Shown here: positions 8,774 to 17,375 of the stretch, piece after piece
Layout of the letters: each line of letters opens with the position of its first letter
Numbering within the stretch: position 1 is the stretch's first letter
Source of the DNA: UMGS172 sp045587185
Lineage (GTDB): Bacteria > Bacillota > Clostridia > Oscillospirales > Acutalibacteraceae
Direction of reading: 5' to 3'
DNA: 64,000 nucleotides
Assembly: GCA_045587185.1 (NCBI GenBank)
Contig: JAZNBS010000050.1
Coordinates: 1 to 64,000, forward strand
Position numbers and translations under genes: made by a program
The notes under the pieces: model-generated
Seen by the model: the letters and a program-made list of their open reading frames with translations, nothing else
What the model was told of the DNA's origin: nothing
The model's database searches: none

Positions 8774-10507
8774 ATGGGAAAAACTCTTAATACCGATAAA
8801 AGGAAAGAACAAAGTTTTCTGCAAGGTTCGGCCATACTGGTTATTGCAACGGTGCTTGTAAAGGTTATCGGTGCAATATACCGCATTCCATTAGCACGAA
8901 TCCTCGGCTCTGCGGGGATGGGTTTTTATTCCACTGCATATGACCTTTATGTGCCGATGTATTCTATCGCAATGGCAGGTCTTCCGATAGCCATTTCTCG
9001 TCTTGTTTCAGAACACGTGGCGGCAGGTCGGTATAAACACGTTAAAAAGACACTCAATGTTGCCAAGGCTGCATTTTTTGTAACAGGCGGTTTGGGCTTT
9101 GTGCTTATGATAGCGCTTGCTTTCTTGCTGACGGGCAATTATGCAGTATTTAACAAGGGTGCCTTGCCCGGTATCCTGTGTATCGCACCGTGTTTGTTGT
9201 TCTGCTGTGTAATGTCGGCCTACCGAGGATATTATGAGGGCCTCAGAAATATGACCCCCACTGCCGTAAGTCAGGTGCTTGAGGCTCTGGGCAAACTTGT
9301 GTTTGGCTTTGGCTTCTCTTATGTCGTTCTTGAGGTAACGGGTAATTATTCATATGCTGCAGCAGGCGCCTTGATGGGTATAACTCTTGGCACTGCGGCA
9401 AGTGCGCTTTATCTTGAGATAAAGTACCGACTGACGGGGAAGTATACCTTTTGTTCTGAACAGATTGACAATGCACCGTCACCCAACTCAAATAAAGATA
9501 CTTTAAAAATACTTGTTACCATTGCTATTCCCATTGTCCTTGGCTCTTTGGTCAATAATGTCAGCAGTCTTATTGACGTTGCTATGGTTCAGACGCAGTT
9601 GAAAAGCGCAATAGAAAAAGCACCTGAGTATTTTGCTTTGAATTACTCTGATTTTATTGCGGGGGAGACTGCGGCTGCGGTTAAGCACGGTCAGACTTTT
9701 AATTGGCAGACAGACCTGCCTAACGCACTTTACGGCGCTCACAGGGGATTTGCTTTTTCCATATACAATCTTGTTCCGTCATTAACTTCTGTTCTTGGTG
9801 TCAGTGCGATTCCCATTCTTGCCGCTGCCTGGACCAAGCGTGATACCGACGATATTAAGTCCAATGTTAATACAATGCTCAGAACTACCGCCGTTGTGGC
9901 AGTTCCCGCAGGTTGCGGAATAGTGGCTTTGTCGGGTAATATTCTTAATCTTTTGTATGATGATCCCCATATTATTGAAGTTGCAACACCTAATCTGATG
10001 GTTTTGGGTGTGTGTGCAATTTTTGCTGGACTTAACGGTCCTTTGACCAATATGCTTCAGGCTATAGGTAGACAGGGTGTACCGTTGCGCAATATTGCCG
10101 TCGGTGCCGTTTTGAAAATTATAATCAACTTTGTTCTTGTCGGAACACCTGAAATAAACATTTTCGGCGTGCCGATCGGAACAACGGTTTGTTACACTTA
10201 TATCTGTGTTTCTAACTTTATTTGTTTTGTCAAGTATTCGGGTGTTATGCCCAATATTTTGCTTTCAATAGGTAAACCGTTGATATGCGGCGTTGCCTGT
10301 GGCGGTTCGGCTTTTGGCGTGAGCCTTTTGTTAGAGAAGTTAGGTGTTAACGGCTCGGTTTCAACATTGGTTGCTATAGTTGTTGCGGCGATTGTTTATG
10401 TTGTTATGCTATTTTTGATACGTGCAATAACTAAAGATGATATAATTTCTTTGCCAAAAGGCAAAAAAATCGTAAAAGTACTTGAAAAATTGAAAATAAT
10501 GAGGTAG
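8774..10507 (+). CDS. Polysaccharide/lipid flippase (SpoVB/YabM-like MOP superfamily)
   Basis: A 577-residue integral membrane protein with about 14 hydrophobic segments. The N-terminus (FLQGSAILVIATVLVKVIGA, then YRIPLARILGSAGMG) is the signature of SpoVB/YabM-type MOP flippases, which carry lipid-linked oligosaccharides across the membrane for peptidoglycan or cortex synthesis. A long extracytoplasmic or cytoplasmic insert lies at about residues 260-330. The position before mazG-hup-rqcP-yabP matches Bacillus yabM, favouring that orthology over SpoVB proper. Confidence 0.85.
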   Translation: MGKTLNTDKRKEQSFLQGSAILVIATVLVKVIGAIYRIPLARILGSAGMGFYSTAYDLYVPMYSIAMAGLPIAISRLVSEHVAAGRYKHVKKTLNVAKAAFFVTGGLGFVLMIALAFLLTGNYAVFNKGALPGILCIAPCLLFCCVMSAYRGYYEGLRNMTPTAVSQVLEALGKLVFGFGFSYVVLEVTGNYSYAAAGALMGITLGTAASALYLEIKYRLTGKYTFCSEQIDNAPSPNSNKDTLKILVTIAIPIVLGSLVNNVSSLIDVAMVQTQLKSAIEKAPEYFALNYSDFIAGETAAAVKHGQTFNWQTDLPNALYGAHRGFAFSIYNLVPSLTSVLGVSAIPILAAAWTKRDTDDIKSNVNTMLRTTAVVAVPAGCGIVALSGNILNLLYDDPHIIEVATPNLMVLGVCAIFAGLNGPLTNMLQAIGRQGVPLRNIAVGAVLKIIINFVLVGTPEINIFGVPIGTTVCYTYICVSNFICFVKYSGVMPNILLSIGKPLICGVACGGSAFGVSLLLEKLGVNGSVSTLVAIVVAAIVYVVMLFLIRAITKDDIISLPKGKKIVKVLEKLKIMR

Positions 10508-10590
10508 AATGTATATAGGTTTATTGAATGGTTGAGAAAATTTGGTAAACTTGCACAACATTCTACACGTTGGGTTGTAGAGGGTTACAA

Positions 10591-11394
10591 ATGGTAACAA
10601 AAGATTCATTTAAAAAAGATAAATATTCGCTTGAGGATTTGCGAGATATTGTGAGAATTCTGCGTGAACCCGATGGATGTCCTTGGGATGCTGAGCAATC
10701 TCATAAATCCATACGCAGAGATCTTTTGGAAGAGGCATATGAGGTTGCCGACGCTATTGACACCGATGATAATGTGGCTTTGTGTGAGGAATTGGGTGAC
10801 CTTCTTTTGCAGGTGGTTTTCCACTCACAAATTGCAACGGAGGAAAAGAGTTTTACACTTGATGAAGTGGCAGACGGTATCTGTAAAAAACTGATACTCC
10901 GTCACCCTCACGTTTTTGGTGATGTGATAGCCGAAACTTCTGAGCAAGTCCTCAATAACTGGGACGCCATTAAACGTGATGAAAAATCTCAAAAAACCTT
11001 TACCGATACTTTGAAAAGTGTCCCGCGGGCATTTCCTGCTTTGATGCGTGCCGCAAAGGTTCAGAAAAGGGCCGCAAAGGCAGGCTTTGATTGGTATAAT
11101 GCTGAGGATGCTTTCAAAAAACTCCCCGAGGAGACTGAGGAATTCAGCGATGCTGTTAAACTGGGTGACCGAGAGAAGATGGAAGAGGAGTTTGGCGATT
11201 TGCTTTTTGCGGCTGTTAATGTTTCAAGATTTTATAATATTGATGCCGAGTCGGCACTAGCCTTGGCTACAGATAAATTTATGAAACGCTTTGAATCGGT
11301 TGAGCAAGAGGTTTTAAAAAGAGGTCATCAGATGACAGAACTTTCTTTGACAGAACTTGATTCTATTTGGGATGAGGTTAAGCACAGAAAGTAA
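10591..11394 (+). CDS. mazG: Nucleoside triphosphate pyrophosphohydrolase MazG
   Basis: A 267-residue protein with two MazG repeats. The first has GCPWDAEQSHKSIRRDLLEE and EELGDLLLQVVFHS, carrying the metal-binding ExxE...ExxD residues; the second, EETEEFSDAV and EEEFGDLLFAAVN, is also intact. It hydrolyses NTPs to NMP and PPi as house-cleaning. Unlike Bacillus YabN there is no N-terminal tetrapyrrole-methylase domain, so it resembles the short E. coli form. ATG 10591 is preferred over an upstream TTG because AGAGGG lies 7 bases before it. Confidence 0.93.
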   Translation: MVTKDSFKKDKYSLEDLRDIVRILREPDGCPWDAEQSHKSIRRDLLEEAYEVADAIDTDDNVALCEELGDLLLQVVFHSQIATEEKSFTLDEVADGICKKLILRHPHVFGDVIAETSEQVLNNWDAIKRDEKSQKTFTDTLKSVPRAFPALMRAAKVQKRAAKAGFDWYNAEDAFKKLPEETEEFSDAVKLGDREKMEEEFGDLLFAAVNVSRFYNIDAESALALATDKFMKRFESVEQEVLKRGHQMTELSLTELDSIWDEVKHRK

Positions 11395-11457
11395 ATTTGT
11401 TTCAAAGTCAGGATTTAACAACCTGTTTGAATAATAATTTTTAGGAGGATGTTCAAT

Positions 11458-11730
11458 ATGAACAAAACAGAATTAGTAGCAGCTATTGCCGAGAAGGCAC
11501 AAATCAGCAAAAAGGATGCCGATAAGGCAGTTGCAGCCCTCATCGAGACTGTTACCGAGACTCTTAAGTCCGGTGATAAGATTCAGCTTGTCGGTTTTGG
11601 TACTTTTGAGGTTCGTGAGCGCCCTGAGAGAACCGGTCGCAACCCCCAGACCAAGGAAACCATCACCATTCCTGCTTCTAAGGTTCCTGCATTCAAGGCA
11701 GGCGCAGCTCTTAAGAACGCTGTTAAGTAA
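11458..11730 (+). CDS. hup: DNA-binding protein HU
   Basis: A 90-residue HU-family nucleoid protein (MNKTELVAAIAEKAQISKKD...). The beta-arm segment with RPERTGRNPQTKE, followed by IPASKVPAFKAG, is the DNA-bending arm. AGGAGG at 11443-11448 is 9 bases before ATG 11458; an ATG at 11449 sits directly on the Shine-Dalgarno and is unlikely. A strong terminator follows. Its position between mazG and rqcP is common in Clostridia. Confidence 0.96.
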   Translation: MNKTELVAAIAEKAQISKKDADKAVAALIETVTETLKSGDKIQLVGFGTFEVRERPERTGRNPQTKETITIPASKVPAFKAGAALKNAVK

Positions 11731-11748
11731 TTTTTCACTAAGAAGTTT

Positions 11749-11778
11749 AAGCCGCTCGAGAATCTTGAGCGGCTTTTC
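11749..11778 (+). terminator. Rho-independent terminator after hup
   Basis: A 9-bp stem AAGCCGCTC / GAGCGGCTT with a 9-base loop and a T-rich tail. Confidence 0.8.
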
Positions 11779-11808
11779 TTATGAGTTTAATCTGAGTTTG
11801 GAGTTATT

Positions 11809-12051
11809 ATGAGACTAGATAAATATTTAAAGGTTTCGCGTATTATCAAACGCAGGACTGTTGCCAACGAAGCGTGTGACGCAGGCCGAGTATCCATTAA
11901 CGGAAAGGTTGCCCGTGCATCCTATGATGTTAAGGTGGGCGATATTATGGAGATTGCCTTTGGTGAGCGCACCGTTAAGGCCGAAATACTTGATGTGAGC
12001 GAGGTTGTCCGAAAGGAAAACGCCGCTATGATGTACCGTATAATTGAGTAA
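11809..12051 (+). CDS. rqcP: S4-domain RNA-binding protein RqcP
   Basis: An 80-residue S4-domain protein (MRLDKYLKVSRIIKRRTVA...). Length, S4 motif and gene order (between mazG/hup and yabP) match RqcP (YabO) of Bacillus, which binds the large ribosomal subunit and helps RqcH add alanine tails to stalled chains. The start follows GGAGTTATT. It could also be called an HslR-like heat-shock protein, but context favours RqcP. Confidence 0.88.
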   Translation: MRLDKYLKVSRIIKRRTVANEACDAGRVSINGKVARASYDVKVGDIMEIAFGERTVKAEILDVSEVVRKENAAMMYRIIE

Positions 12052-12135
12052 TCATTGAGAGTTTTTGCACATATAATTCTCTTGATAGGGTAAAGTTATT
12101 TAATTTTGTTACCTTAAACTGTGGGGATGATATGT

Positions 12136-12405
12136 GTGAATCAAAATATTAATAATGCTGAACAGTCTATTGTACTTTTCAACCGCTCAAAACTTGATGT
12201 TTCAGGAGTAAGTGATGTTATTGGCTTTGATAACGAGACCGTGGTCGCAGAGACCTTGTTGGGAAGACTTACTGTAAAGGGTCAGGACCTTAAGGTGATG
12301 GGTTTTACTGTTGAAACGGGTGATTTGAAGGTTGAGGGCAATATTGCCGCCATAGTTTTTACTGAACCGACGAAAAAGAGTGTATTTTCGAGGCTCTTCG
12401 GCTAA
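12136..12405 (+). CDS. yabP: Sporulation protein YabP
   Basis: An 89-residue YabP/YqfC-family protein: LFNRSKLDVSGVSDVIGFDNE, then the GRLTVKGQDLKV strand. In Bacillus YabP is made in the mother cell under sigma-E and is linked to spore coat/cortex assembly. The start is uncertain: GTG 12136 has GGGGA 8 bases upstream and gives the family's usual N-terminus; in-frame ATG 12127 and GTG 12121 have poorer sites. Its stop overlaps the yabQ ATG (TAATG). Confidence 0.88.
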   Translation: MNQNINNAEQSIVLFNRSKLDVSGVSDVIGFDNETVVAETLLGRLTVKGQDLKVMGFTVETGDLKVEGNIAAIVFTEPTKKSVFSRLFG

Positions 12406-12869
12406 TGGGGTATATTGACGTATCGTATCAGGCCGTTACTTTTGCGTTATCATTGCTGTTGGGCGCGGTTTTGTGTATGCTTTATGATGTTGTCAGAGCG
12501 TTGCACAAAACATATATACAAGGCTTTTTTGAGGTGCTTGTGTGTGACCTTTTGTATTTTGGTGTGTCAGCAGTAATAACATTTTGTTTCCTTGTGATAA
12601 GATGTCAGGGAAGTGTACGTTTCTTTGTACTTGTCGGTCAACTTATTGGATTTATGGCAGTGCGACTTACTCTATCACGGTGGTTTTTAGTAGTAGCGGT
12701 ACGTATTTTGAAAATTTTTTCATATATTTTTGGTTTTTTCGGTTCTATTACGGTCAGTATTATGCGAAAGTTGAAAAAATTTTTAGAAAAAATGCTTTTT
12801 TGTGCAAAAAAAGTCTTGCAACCTAAATGCAAGCTGTTGTATAATGACCACAATACATTAAAACAATAG
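12405..12869 (+). CDS. yabQ: Spore cortex biosynthesis protein YabQ
   Basis: A 154-residue membrane protein with four to five hydrophobic helices (the first, about residues 7-27, includes FALSLLLGAVLCMLYDVVRA) and a basic cytoplasmic tail. Sequence pattern and position immediately after yabP identify YabQ, which in Bacillus localises to the forespore membranes and is needed for cortex formation. It overlaps yabP by one base, so translation is coupled. Confidence 0.85.
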   Translation: MGYIDVSYQAVTFALSLLLGAVLCMLYDVVRALHKTYIQGFFEVLVCDLLYFGVSAVITFCFLVIRCQGSVRFFVLVGQLIGFMAVRLTLSRWFLVVAVRILKIFSYIFGFFGSITVSIMRKLKKFLEKMLFCAKKVLQPKCKLLYNDHNTLKQ

Positions 12870-12930
12870 AATTAATTTTAAAAATAAAGTGCGGATAATT
12901 TTTAAGTAAAAAACAAAAGGAGATATGAAA

Positions 12931-13221
12931 GTGGCAACAGAGACCAAAAGACAAGGCAGTATAATCCTTCGTGTTGTACTCTTACTTTTTGCCGTCTGGA
13001 TGATCTACTATCTTGGTTCTCTTATTAAGGACTATACTTCCGTGCAAAAACAGTATGATGCTGTTTCGGCTAAACGCGACGAACTGAAACTTGAGGTTGA
13101 ACAAAAGGCAAATATGCTTGAAAACGGTAACGATGCCGATTTTATTGAGCGGGCAGCCCGTGAACGTTTGGGTTATGTTTATGCCGACGAACACGTGTAT
13201 ATCGATATTTCCGGTGACTGA
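12931..13221 (+). CDS. divIC: Septum formation initiator DivIC/FtsB family
   Basis: A 96-residue bitopic membrane protein: one membrane helix (about residues 12-32, LRVVLLLFAVWMIYYLG), then a coiled coil (about 40-70) and the FIERAARERLGYVY motif typical of DivIC/FtsB. It would act in the divisome with FtsL and DivIB, bridging to FtsW-FtsI. GTG 12931 has AGGAG 8 bases upstream, whereas ATG 12925 is only 2 bases from that site, so I favour GTG. Gene order is as in Bacillus yabQ-divIC-yabR. Confidence 0.88.
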   Translation: MATETKRQGSIILRVVLLLFAVWMIYYLGSLIKDYTSVQKQYDAVSAKRDELKLEVEQKANMLENGNDADFIERAARERLGYVYADEHVYIDISGD

Positions 13222-13276
13222 CGGAAATTCTTTATAAAATAATTATATCTGGTTCTTTGGAGGATTGGGCTTTTTT

Positions 13277-13756
13277 ATGCAGATCGAGGTAGGACAAATC
13301 GTAGAGGGAAAGGTTACCGGTATCACCAATTTCGGCGTTTTTGTTGATTTGGGTGAGGGAAAATCGGGTCTTGTCCACATTTCGGAAATCGCACAGACTT
13401 ATGTAAGTGATGTCCGTGAATTTGTTAAGGAAAATGACACAGTTAAAATGAAGGTATTGAGCATTTCCGATGACGGAAAAATCAGCCTTTCAATAAAGAA
13501 GGCGCAATCGCAGGCTGATGCACCTCAGCGTCCTAAAAACTTTGGTCCTAAAAATAACGGTCCGAGAGCACCCCGTCCACCGAGACAGGAGCCGGACTAT
13601 ACCTCTCCTGCCGCCGTATGGACTCCCAAGAAGAGCGAGTCGGCTTCTTTTGAGGATATGATGGCAAAATTCAAGCAGACGAGTGATGAAAAATTTTCGG
13701 ATCTTAAACGTAAAAACCCTGATACTCGCCGTCCAAAACGTGCTGCTATCAAATAA
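13277..13756 (+). CDS. S1-domain RNA-binding protein (YabR-like)
   Basis: A 159-residue protein with one S1 domain at residues 1-75 (VGQIVEGKVTGITNFGVFVDL...GLVHISEIA) followed by a Pro/Arg-rich, low-complexity tail and a basic C-terminus. YabR-type proteins bind RNA or ribosomes; the exact role is not known. GGAGG (13259-13263) is 13 bases before ATG 13277, rather far; the TTG at 13265 sits on top of that site and is unlikely. Confidence 0.85.
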   Translation: MQIEVGQIVEGKVTGITNFGVFVDLGEGKSGLVHISEIAQTYVSDVREFVKENDTVKMKVLSISDDGKISLSIKKAQSQADAPQRPKNFGPKNNGPRAPRPPRQEPDYTSPAAVWTPKKSESASFEDMMAKFKQTSDEKFSDLKRKNPDTRRPKRAAIK

Positions 13757-13814
13757 TAATCTGTAGTACGTGACAATATACTATTGTTTTTGAGCATAAT
13801 AAATCATTAAAACT

Positions 13815-13863
13815 GCAGACCGACCGCCTTTTTTACATAATACAGGTGTTAGGTCTGCTTTTT
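13815..13863 (+). terminator. Long-stem terminator after yabR
   Basis: GCAGACC...GGTCTGC form the base of an imperfect stem of up to 14 pairs, followed by TTTTTG. It ends the yab/divIC operon and lies directly upstream of the fumarase ribosome site. Confidence 0.6.
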
Positions 13864-13876
13864 GTTTGGAGTAAAG

Positions 13877-14725
13877 ATGATAAACGAAATTGACGTAAAA
13901 TATATTGAGGACTCGGTTGCGAGACTTTGTGTTGAGGCCAATAAAATACTGCCTGAAAGTGTATGCAACAGTATCTGCAGTGCTCATAGCACCGAAACCA
14001 ACGGACTTGGCAAGGAAATAATGTGCGATCTGATGAGAAACATTGAGGCCGCAAAGGAACTGGATATACCTATCTGTCAGGACACGGGTATGGCTGTTGT
14101 GTTTCTTGAAATCGGTCAGGATGTGCATTTTGTGGGAGGTTTATTGCGTGATGCGGTTGACCGCGGTGTGGCAAGAGGGTATACCGAGGGTCTTTTAAGA
14201 AAATCCGTTGTTATTGACCCGCTCAACCGTTTAAATACCAACGATAATACCCCCGCGATACTTCATATAGATATGGTTGAAGGTGACAGCGTTAAGGTGA
14301 CGGTTGCACCAAAAGGATTTGGCAGTGAGAATATGAGTAAGGTCGCAATGCTTACACCGTCCGAGGGCAGAGAGGGCGTTGTTAACGCTGTTTTGAATAT
14401 CGTAAAACAGGCAGGCAGTAACCCTTGTCCGCCGATGGTTGTCGGTGTCGGTATCGGCGGTGATTTTGAGCAGGTGGCTCTGCTCTCAAAAAAAGCACTT
14501 TGCCGTGAACTTGGGACATACAATGCCAATCCTTTTTATGCTGAACTTGAAAATGAACTGCTTGACAAGATAAATAAACTCAATATCGGTCCACAGGGTT
14601 TTGGCGGTGATACCACCGCTTTAGGTGTGAATGTTGAGTATGCTCCCACACATATTGCGGGTCTTCCTGTGGCTGTTAATATTGGTTGCAATGTCACCCG
14701 CCACAAATCTGAAATAATAAAATAA
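13877..14725 (+). CDS. Fumarate hydratase class I, alpha subunit (TtdA-like)
   Basis: A 282-residue [4Fe-4S] hydro-lyase alpha subunit. Visible are DIPICQDTGMAVVF (first cluster Cys), NDNTPAILH, the KGFGSENMS segment, NPCPPMVVGVGIGGDFEQVALLSKKAL (second Cys) and the C-terminal NIGCNVTRHK (third Cys). Two-subunit fumarases/L-tartrate dehydratases need a beta subunit, normally encoded next door; the following gene here is an RNA methyltransferase, so the partner must be elsewhere. TTGGAG lies 5 bases before ATG 13877. Confidence 0.88.
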   Translation: MINEIDVKYIEDSVARLCVEANKILPESVCNSICSAHSTETNGLGKEIMCDLMRNIEAAKELDIPICQDTGMAVVFLEIGQDVHFVGGLLRDAVDRGVARGYTEGLLRKSVVIDPLNRLNTNDNTPAILHIDMVEGDSVKVTVAPKGFGSENMSKVAMLTPSEGREGVVNAVLNIVKQAGSNPCPPMVVGVGIGGDFEQVALLSKKALCRELGTYNANPFYAELENELLDKINKLNIGPQGFGGDTTALGVNVEYAPTHIAGLPVAVNIGCNVTRHKSEIIK

Positions 14726-14735
14726 CGGTGAGAAA

Positions 14736-15854
14736 ATGACAAAGTATAATATGATTGCTCCGTGTATTTTCGGAGTTGAGGGAATATTGGCCGACGAATT
14801 ACGCCGTTTGGGCGCCGACGATGTCAACGCTGAAAATGGCCGTGTGCTTTTTTCAGGCGATGCTTCAATGATAGCCGCCGCCAATATCAATTCGCGTTTT
14901 GCAGAGCGTATAATGCTAAATCTGGGCACTTTTAAGGCAATGACGTTTACCGATCTTTTTGACGGTGTTAAGGCATTGCCGCTTGAAAAATATATTTCGG
15001 TTAAGGATGCGTTTCCGGTAAAAGGATGGAGTATCAATTCTCAACTTCACAGTATTCCGGACTGCCAATCTATAGTCAAAAAGGCTTGTGTTGAACGTTT
15101 AAAATCGGTTTATAAGACTAATTGGTTTGAGGAAACAGGTCCCGTTCATCAGTTGCAGTTTTCAATTATGAAAGATCAGGTAACATTAATGATGGATACT
15201 TCGGGTCACGGTCTGCACAAGAGGGGATACCGTGCCAATTCCAATGCCGCACCGATTAAGGAAACCCTTGCCGCGGCAATGTGCGATTTGGCAAGAATTT
15301 ATCCTGATACCAAGATTTTTGACCCGTTCTGCGGAAGTGGAACAATACTTGTTGAGGCCGCATTGCTGGCTAAAAAGCAAGCACCCGGTCTTCGCCAACA
15401 CTTTGCCGCCGAGCGTTTTTCGTTTATTGAAGAAAAGGTTTGGCGTGAGCAACGTGCCGCGGCAATGGACAGAATTCTGCCTAATATTGAGTTTGAAGCA
15501 GTGGGTTATGATATTGACCCCGAGTGTGTGAAACTGACACTTGAAAATGCTAAGAAAGCAGGCGTTGAAAAATATGTACGTGCTGAGGTACGTGATGTGC
15601 GCGATTTTAAACTGCCGGAGGGCAGAACGCTTGTAATAACTAATCCGCCGTACGGTGAGCGTTTGCTTGATATCCGCGCTGCAGAAGAACTTTATAAGGT
15701 TATGGGTAATGTTTTTCCAAAAGAACAGGGTAGAAAGTATTATGTTATAAGTCCCCATGATGAGTTTGAAAAGTATTTCGGTCGCACGCCGGATAAAAAG
15801 CGCAAACTTTACAACGGTATGATAAAATGTGATCTTAATATGTATTTCAAATAG
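14736..15854 (+). CDS. THUMP-domain class I SAM-dependent RNA (guanine-N2) methyltransferase
   Basis: A 372-residue protein of the YpsC/RlmL-N type: an N-terminal ferredoxin-like/THUMP region (about 1-165) and a Rossmann methyltransferase with FDPFCGSGTILVEAAL (SAM loop, about 195) and the catalytic NPPYGERL (about 305). These enzymes methylate N2 of guanine in 23S rRNA (the m2G2445 site of E. coli RlmL) or tRNA. The start follows CGGTGAGAAA. It is followed by a strong terminator. Confidence 0.9.
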   Translation: MTKYNMIAPCIFGVEGILADELRRLGADDVNAENGRVLFSGDASMIAAANINSRFAERIMLNLGTFKAMTFTDLFDGVKALPLEKYISVKDAFPVKGWSINSQLHSIPDCQSIVKKACVERLKSVYKTNWFEETGPVHQLQFSIMKDQVTLMMDTSGHGLHKRGYRANSNAAPIKETLAAAMCDLARIYPDTKIFDPFCGSGTILVEAALLAKKQAPGLRQHFAAERFSFIEEKVWREQRAAAMDRILPNIEFEAVGYDIDPECVKLTLENAKKAGVEKYVRAEVRDVRDFKLPEGRTLVITNPPYGERLLDIRAAEELYKVMGNVFPKEQGRKYYVISPHDEFEKYFGRTPDKKRKLYNGMIKCDLNMYFK

Positions 15855-15884
15855 GCGTTATAATTTAAATATGATGTATATATA

Positions 15885-15918
15885 AAATAGCCTACCTGAA
15901 TTTTCAGGTAGGCTATTT
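15885..15918 (+). terminator. Strong palindromic terminator
   Basis: A perfect 16-bp inverted repeat (AAATAGCCTACCTGAA / TTCAGGTAGGCTATTT) with a 2-base centre. The symmetrical A and T ends would allow termination in both directions. The 205 bases from here to the next gene are AT-rich and hold only a weak promoter-like TATAAT at 16076-16081. Confidence 0.75.
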
Positions 15919-16123
15919 ATAATTAACTGTTGTTCACTTCTGACTTTTTGACGTGTTCTTTAGCACAACGATGTCAATAAACACAGTATTTGATTCTAAA
16001 ATAATTCTCATAACATCAATGCGAAAAAATATGCGATTGTATTAAAATAATAGTGGAAATTCTGAATATTTATGTTATAATATTTATATTATTGACGAAC
16101 TTTTAAATATTTGGAGGTAAAAA

Positions 16124-17257
16124 ATGAAGAGAATCTTTTCTGTTTTACTTATTTTTATTTTAACACTTTCGCTGACAGTTTCGGTATCAGCACTCGGTAA
16201 TGCCTTGTCTTGCAAGGTCACGAATGATACACTTAAAGCAGGTCAGAATGTTACTGTTACCGTGTCGATTGACGGAAACGAGGCTTTTGCTTCGATTGGT
16301 CTGACATTTGATTTCAACAGAGATGTTTTTGAAGTTGAGTCGGGAAAATGGGTTATGTCGGGTTTAGTGCTGACCGATTTCAACAAATCGGAAAATCGTG
16401 CTGTTGGCGCACTTTCAAATGCTGTTGTCAAAACAGGTGACATCTTTGAACTTGTTCTTAGGGTTAAAGACGGTGCACCTGCTGGTACATATTATGTAAA
16501 AACTGAACCTAGAATGAAAAACGGAACGCTTGACGTTACTGTTTCAAAAACCGAAATTGCGTTGAAGGTCGATGCGGGTACTTCCAACACCCCCTCTGAC
16601 ACACAGTCTTCAAATCAGCCCGGCGGTAATGCAAGTGAACCTTTGAACCACGTTCACAGTTACGGTGATTTTGTGGTTGATGTTAAAGCTTCTTGTTATG
16701 AACCCGGTGTTAAGTCACGTCACTGCGAAGCATGTGGTCACAGAAAAGATATTACAATAATTGATGCAACCGGACATAATTGGTCTGATTGGACCGTTGA
16801 GGTTGAAGCCACCGTTGACACCGTCGGTAAAAAGGTAAGAACCTGTACAAATGAAGGATGCTCTGAAAAACAGTATTCCGAAATTGCAAAGTTGAGCGCA
16901 GACGGTCACACTCATTTATTTAGCGATTGGTTTTTCACCAAACAGCCTACCTGTACCGAAAAGGGTGAGGCAACAAGAGTTTGTTCGATTTGCAGTGAAC
17001 AGGAAAAAACCGAGGCGGCAAGTCTAGGTCATAAGTACGGTCAATGGGTTGTAAAAACCCAACCAACTGTTGATAAGGAGGGTCTTATCGAGTGTGTTTG
17101 TGAGACCTGCTCAAATGTAAAAACATTCCCTCTTGAAAAATTGAAAGACACCGGCTCGGGTGTATTTAGTATGCCGATAATCATTTTGATTTGCATTGTG
17201 TTTATTGCAGGTGTTATTGTTGTTTTGGTTATCTTGAATAAAAAGAGAAATATGTAA
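16124..17257 (+). CDS. Surface protein with cohesin-like domain and four Cys-rich modules
   Basis: A 377-residue exported, membrane-anchored protein. A signal peptide (residues 1 to about 23, ending VSVSA) precedes a cohesin-like beta-sandwich (about 25-147), recognised by KAGQNVTVTVSIDG, FASIGLTFDF and VLRVKDGAPAGTYY. After a Ser/Pro-rich linker come four repeats of 35-40 residues of the type HxW/YGxW...C...G...R.C..C, two of which have lost one Cys. A C-terminal helix (about 350-370) and KKRNM anchor it. Cohesins bind dockerins in cellulosomes, but no dockerin gene is in the window; a general adhesion role is equally possible. Terminators flank the gene, so it is monocistronic. Confidence 0.75.
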   Translation: MKRIFSVLLIFILTLSLTVSVSALGNALSCKVTNDTLKAGQNVTVTVSIDGNEAFASIGLTFDFNRDVFEVESGKWVMSGLVLTDFNKSENRAVGALSNAVVKTGDIFELVLRVKDGAPAGTYYVKTEPRMKNGTLDVTVSKTEIALKVDAGTSNTPSDTQSSNQPGGNASEPLNHVHSYGDFVVDVKASCYEPGVKSRHCEACGHRKDITIIDATGHNWSDWTVEVEATVDTVGKKVRTCTNEGCSEKQYSEIAKLSADGHTHLFSDWFFTKQPTCTEKGEATRVCSICSEQEKTEAASLGHKYGQWVVKTQPTVDKEGLIECVCETCSNVKTFPLEKLKDTGSGVFSMPIIILICIVFIAGVIVVLVILNKKRNM

Positions 17258-17261
17258 TTTT

Positions 17262-17318
17262 AAGGCTGAACTAACGAGGTTTTCAACAAGTGAAAACTCT
17301 AAAAGTTCAGCCTTTTTT
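17262..17318 (+). terminator. Branched terminator after the cohesin-like gene
   Basis: An 11-bp outer stem AAGGCTGAACT / AGTTCAGCCTT encloses a second hairpin (GGTTTTCA / TGAAAAC region) and ends in TTTTTT. Confidence 0.8.
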
Positions 17319-17375
17319 ATCGGTTTTTGATTATATCCTCTTTTAAAGGCATATATTTTGTTTGGAGGGGATATT

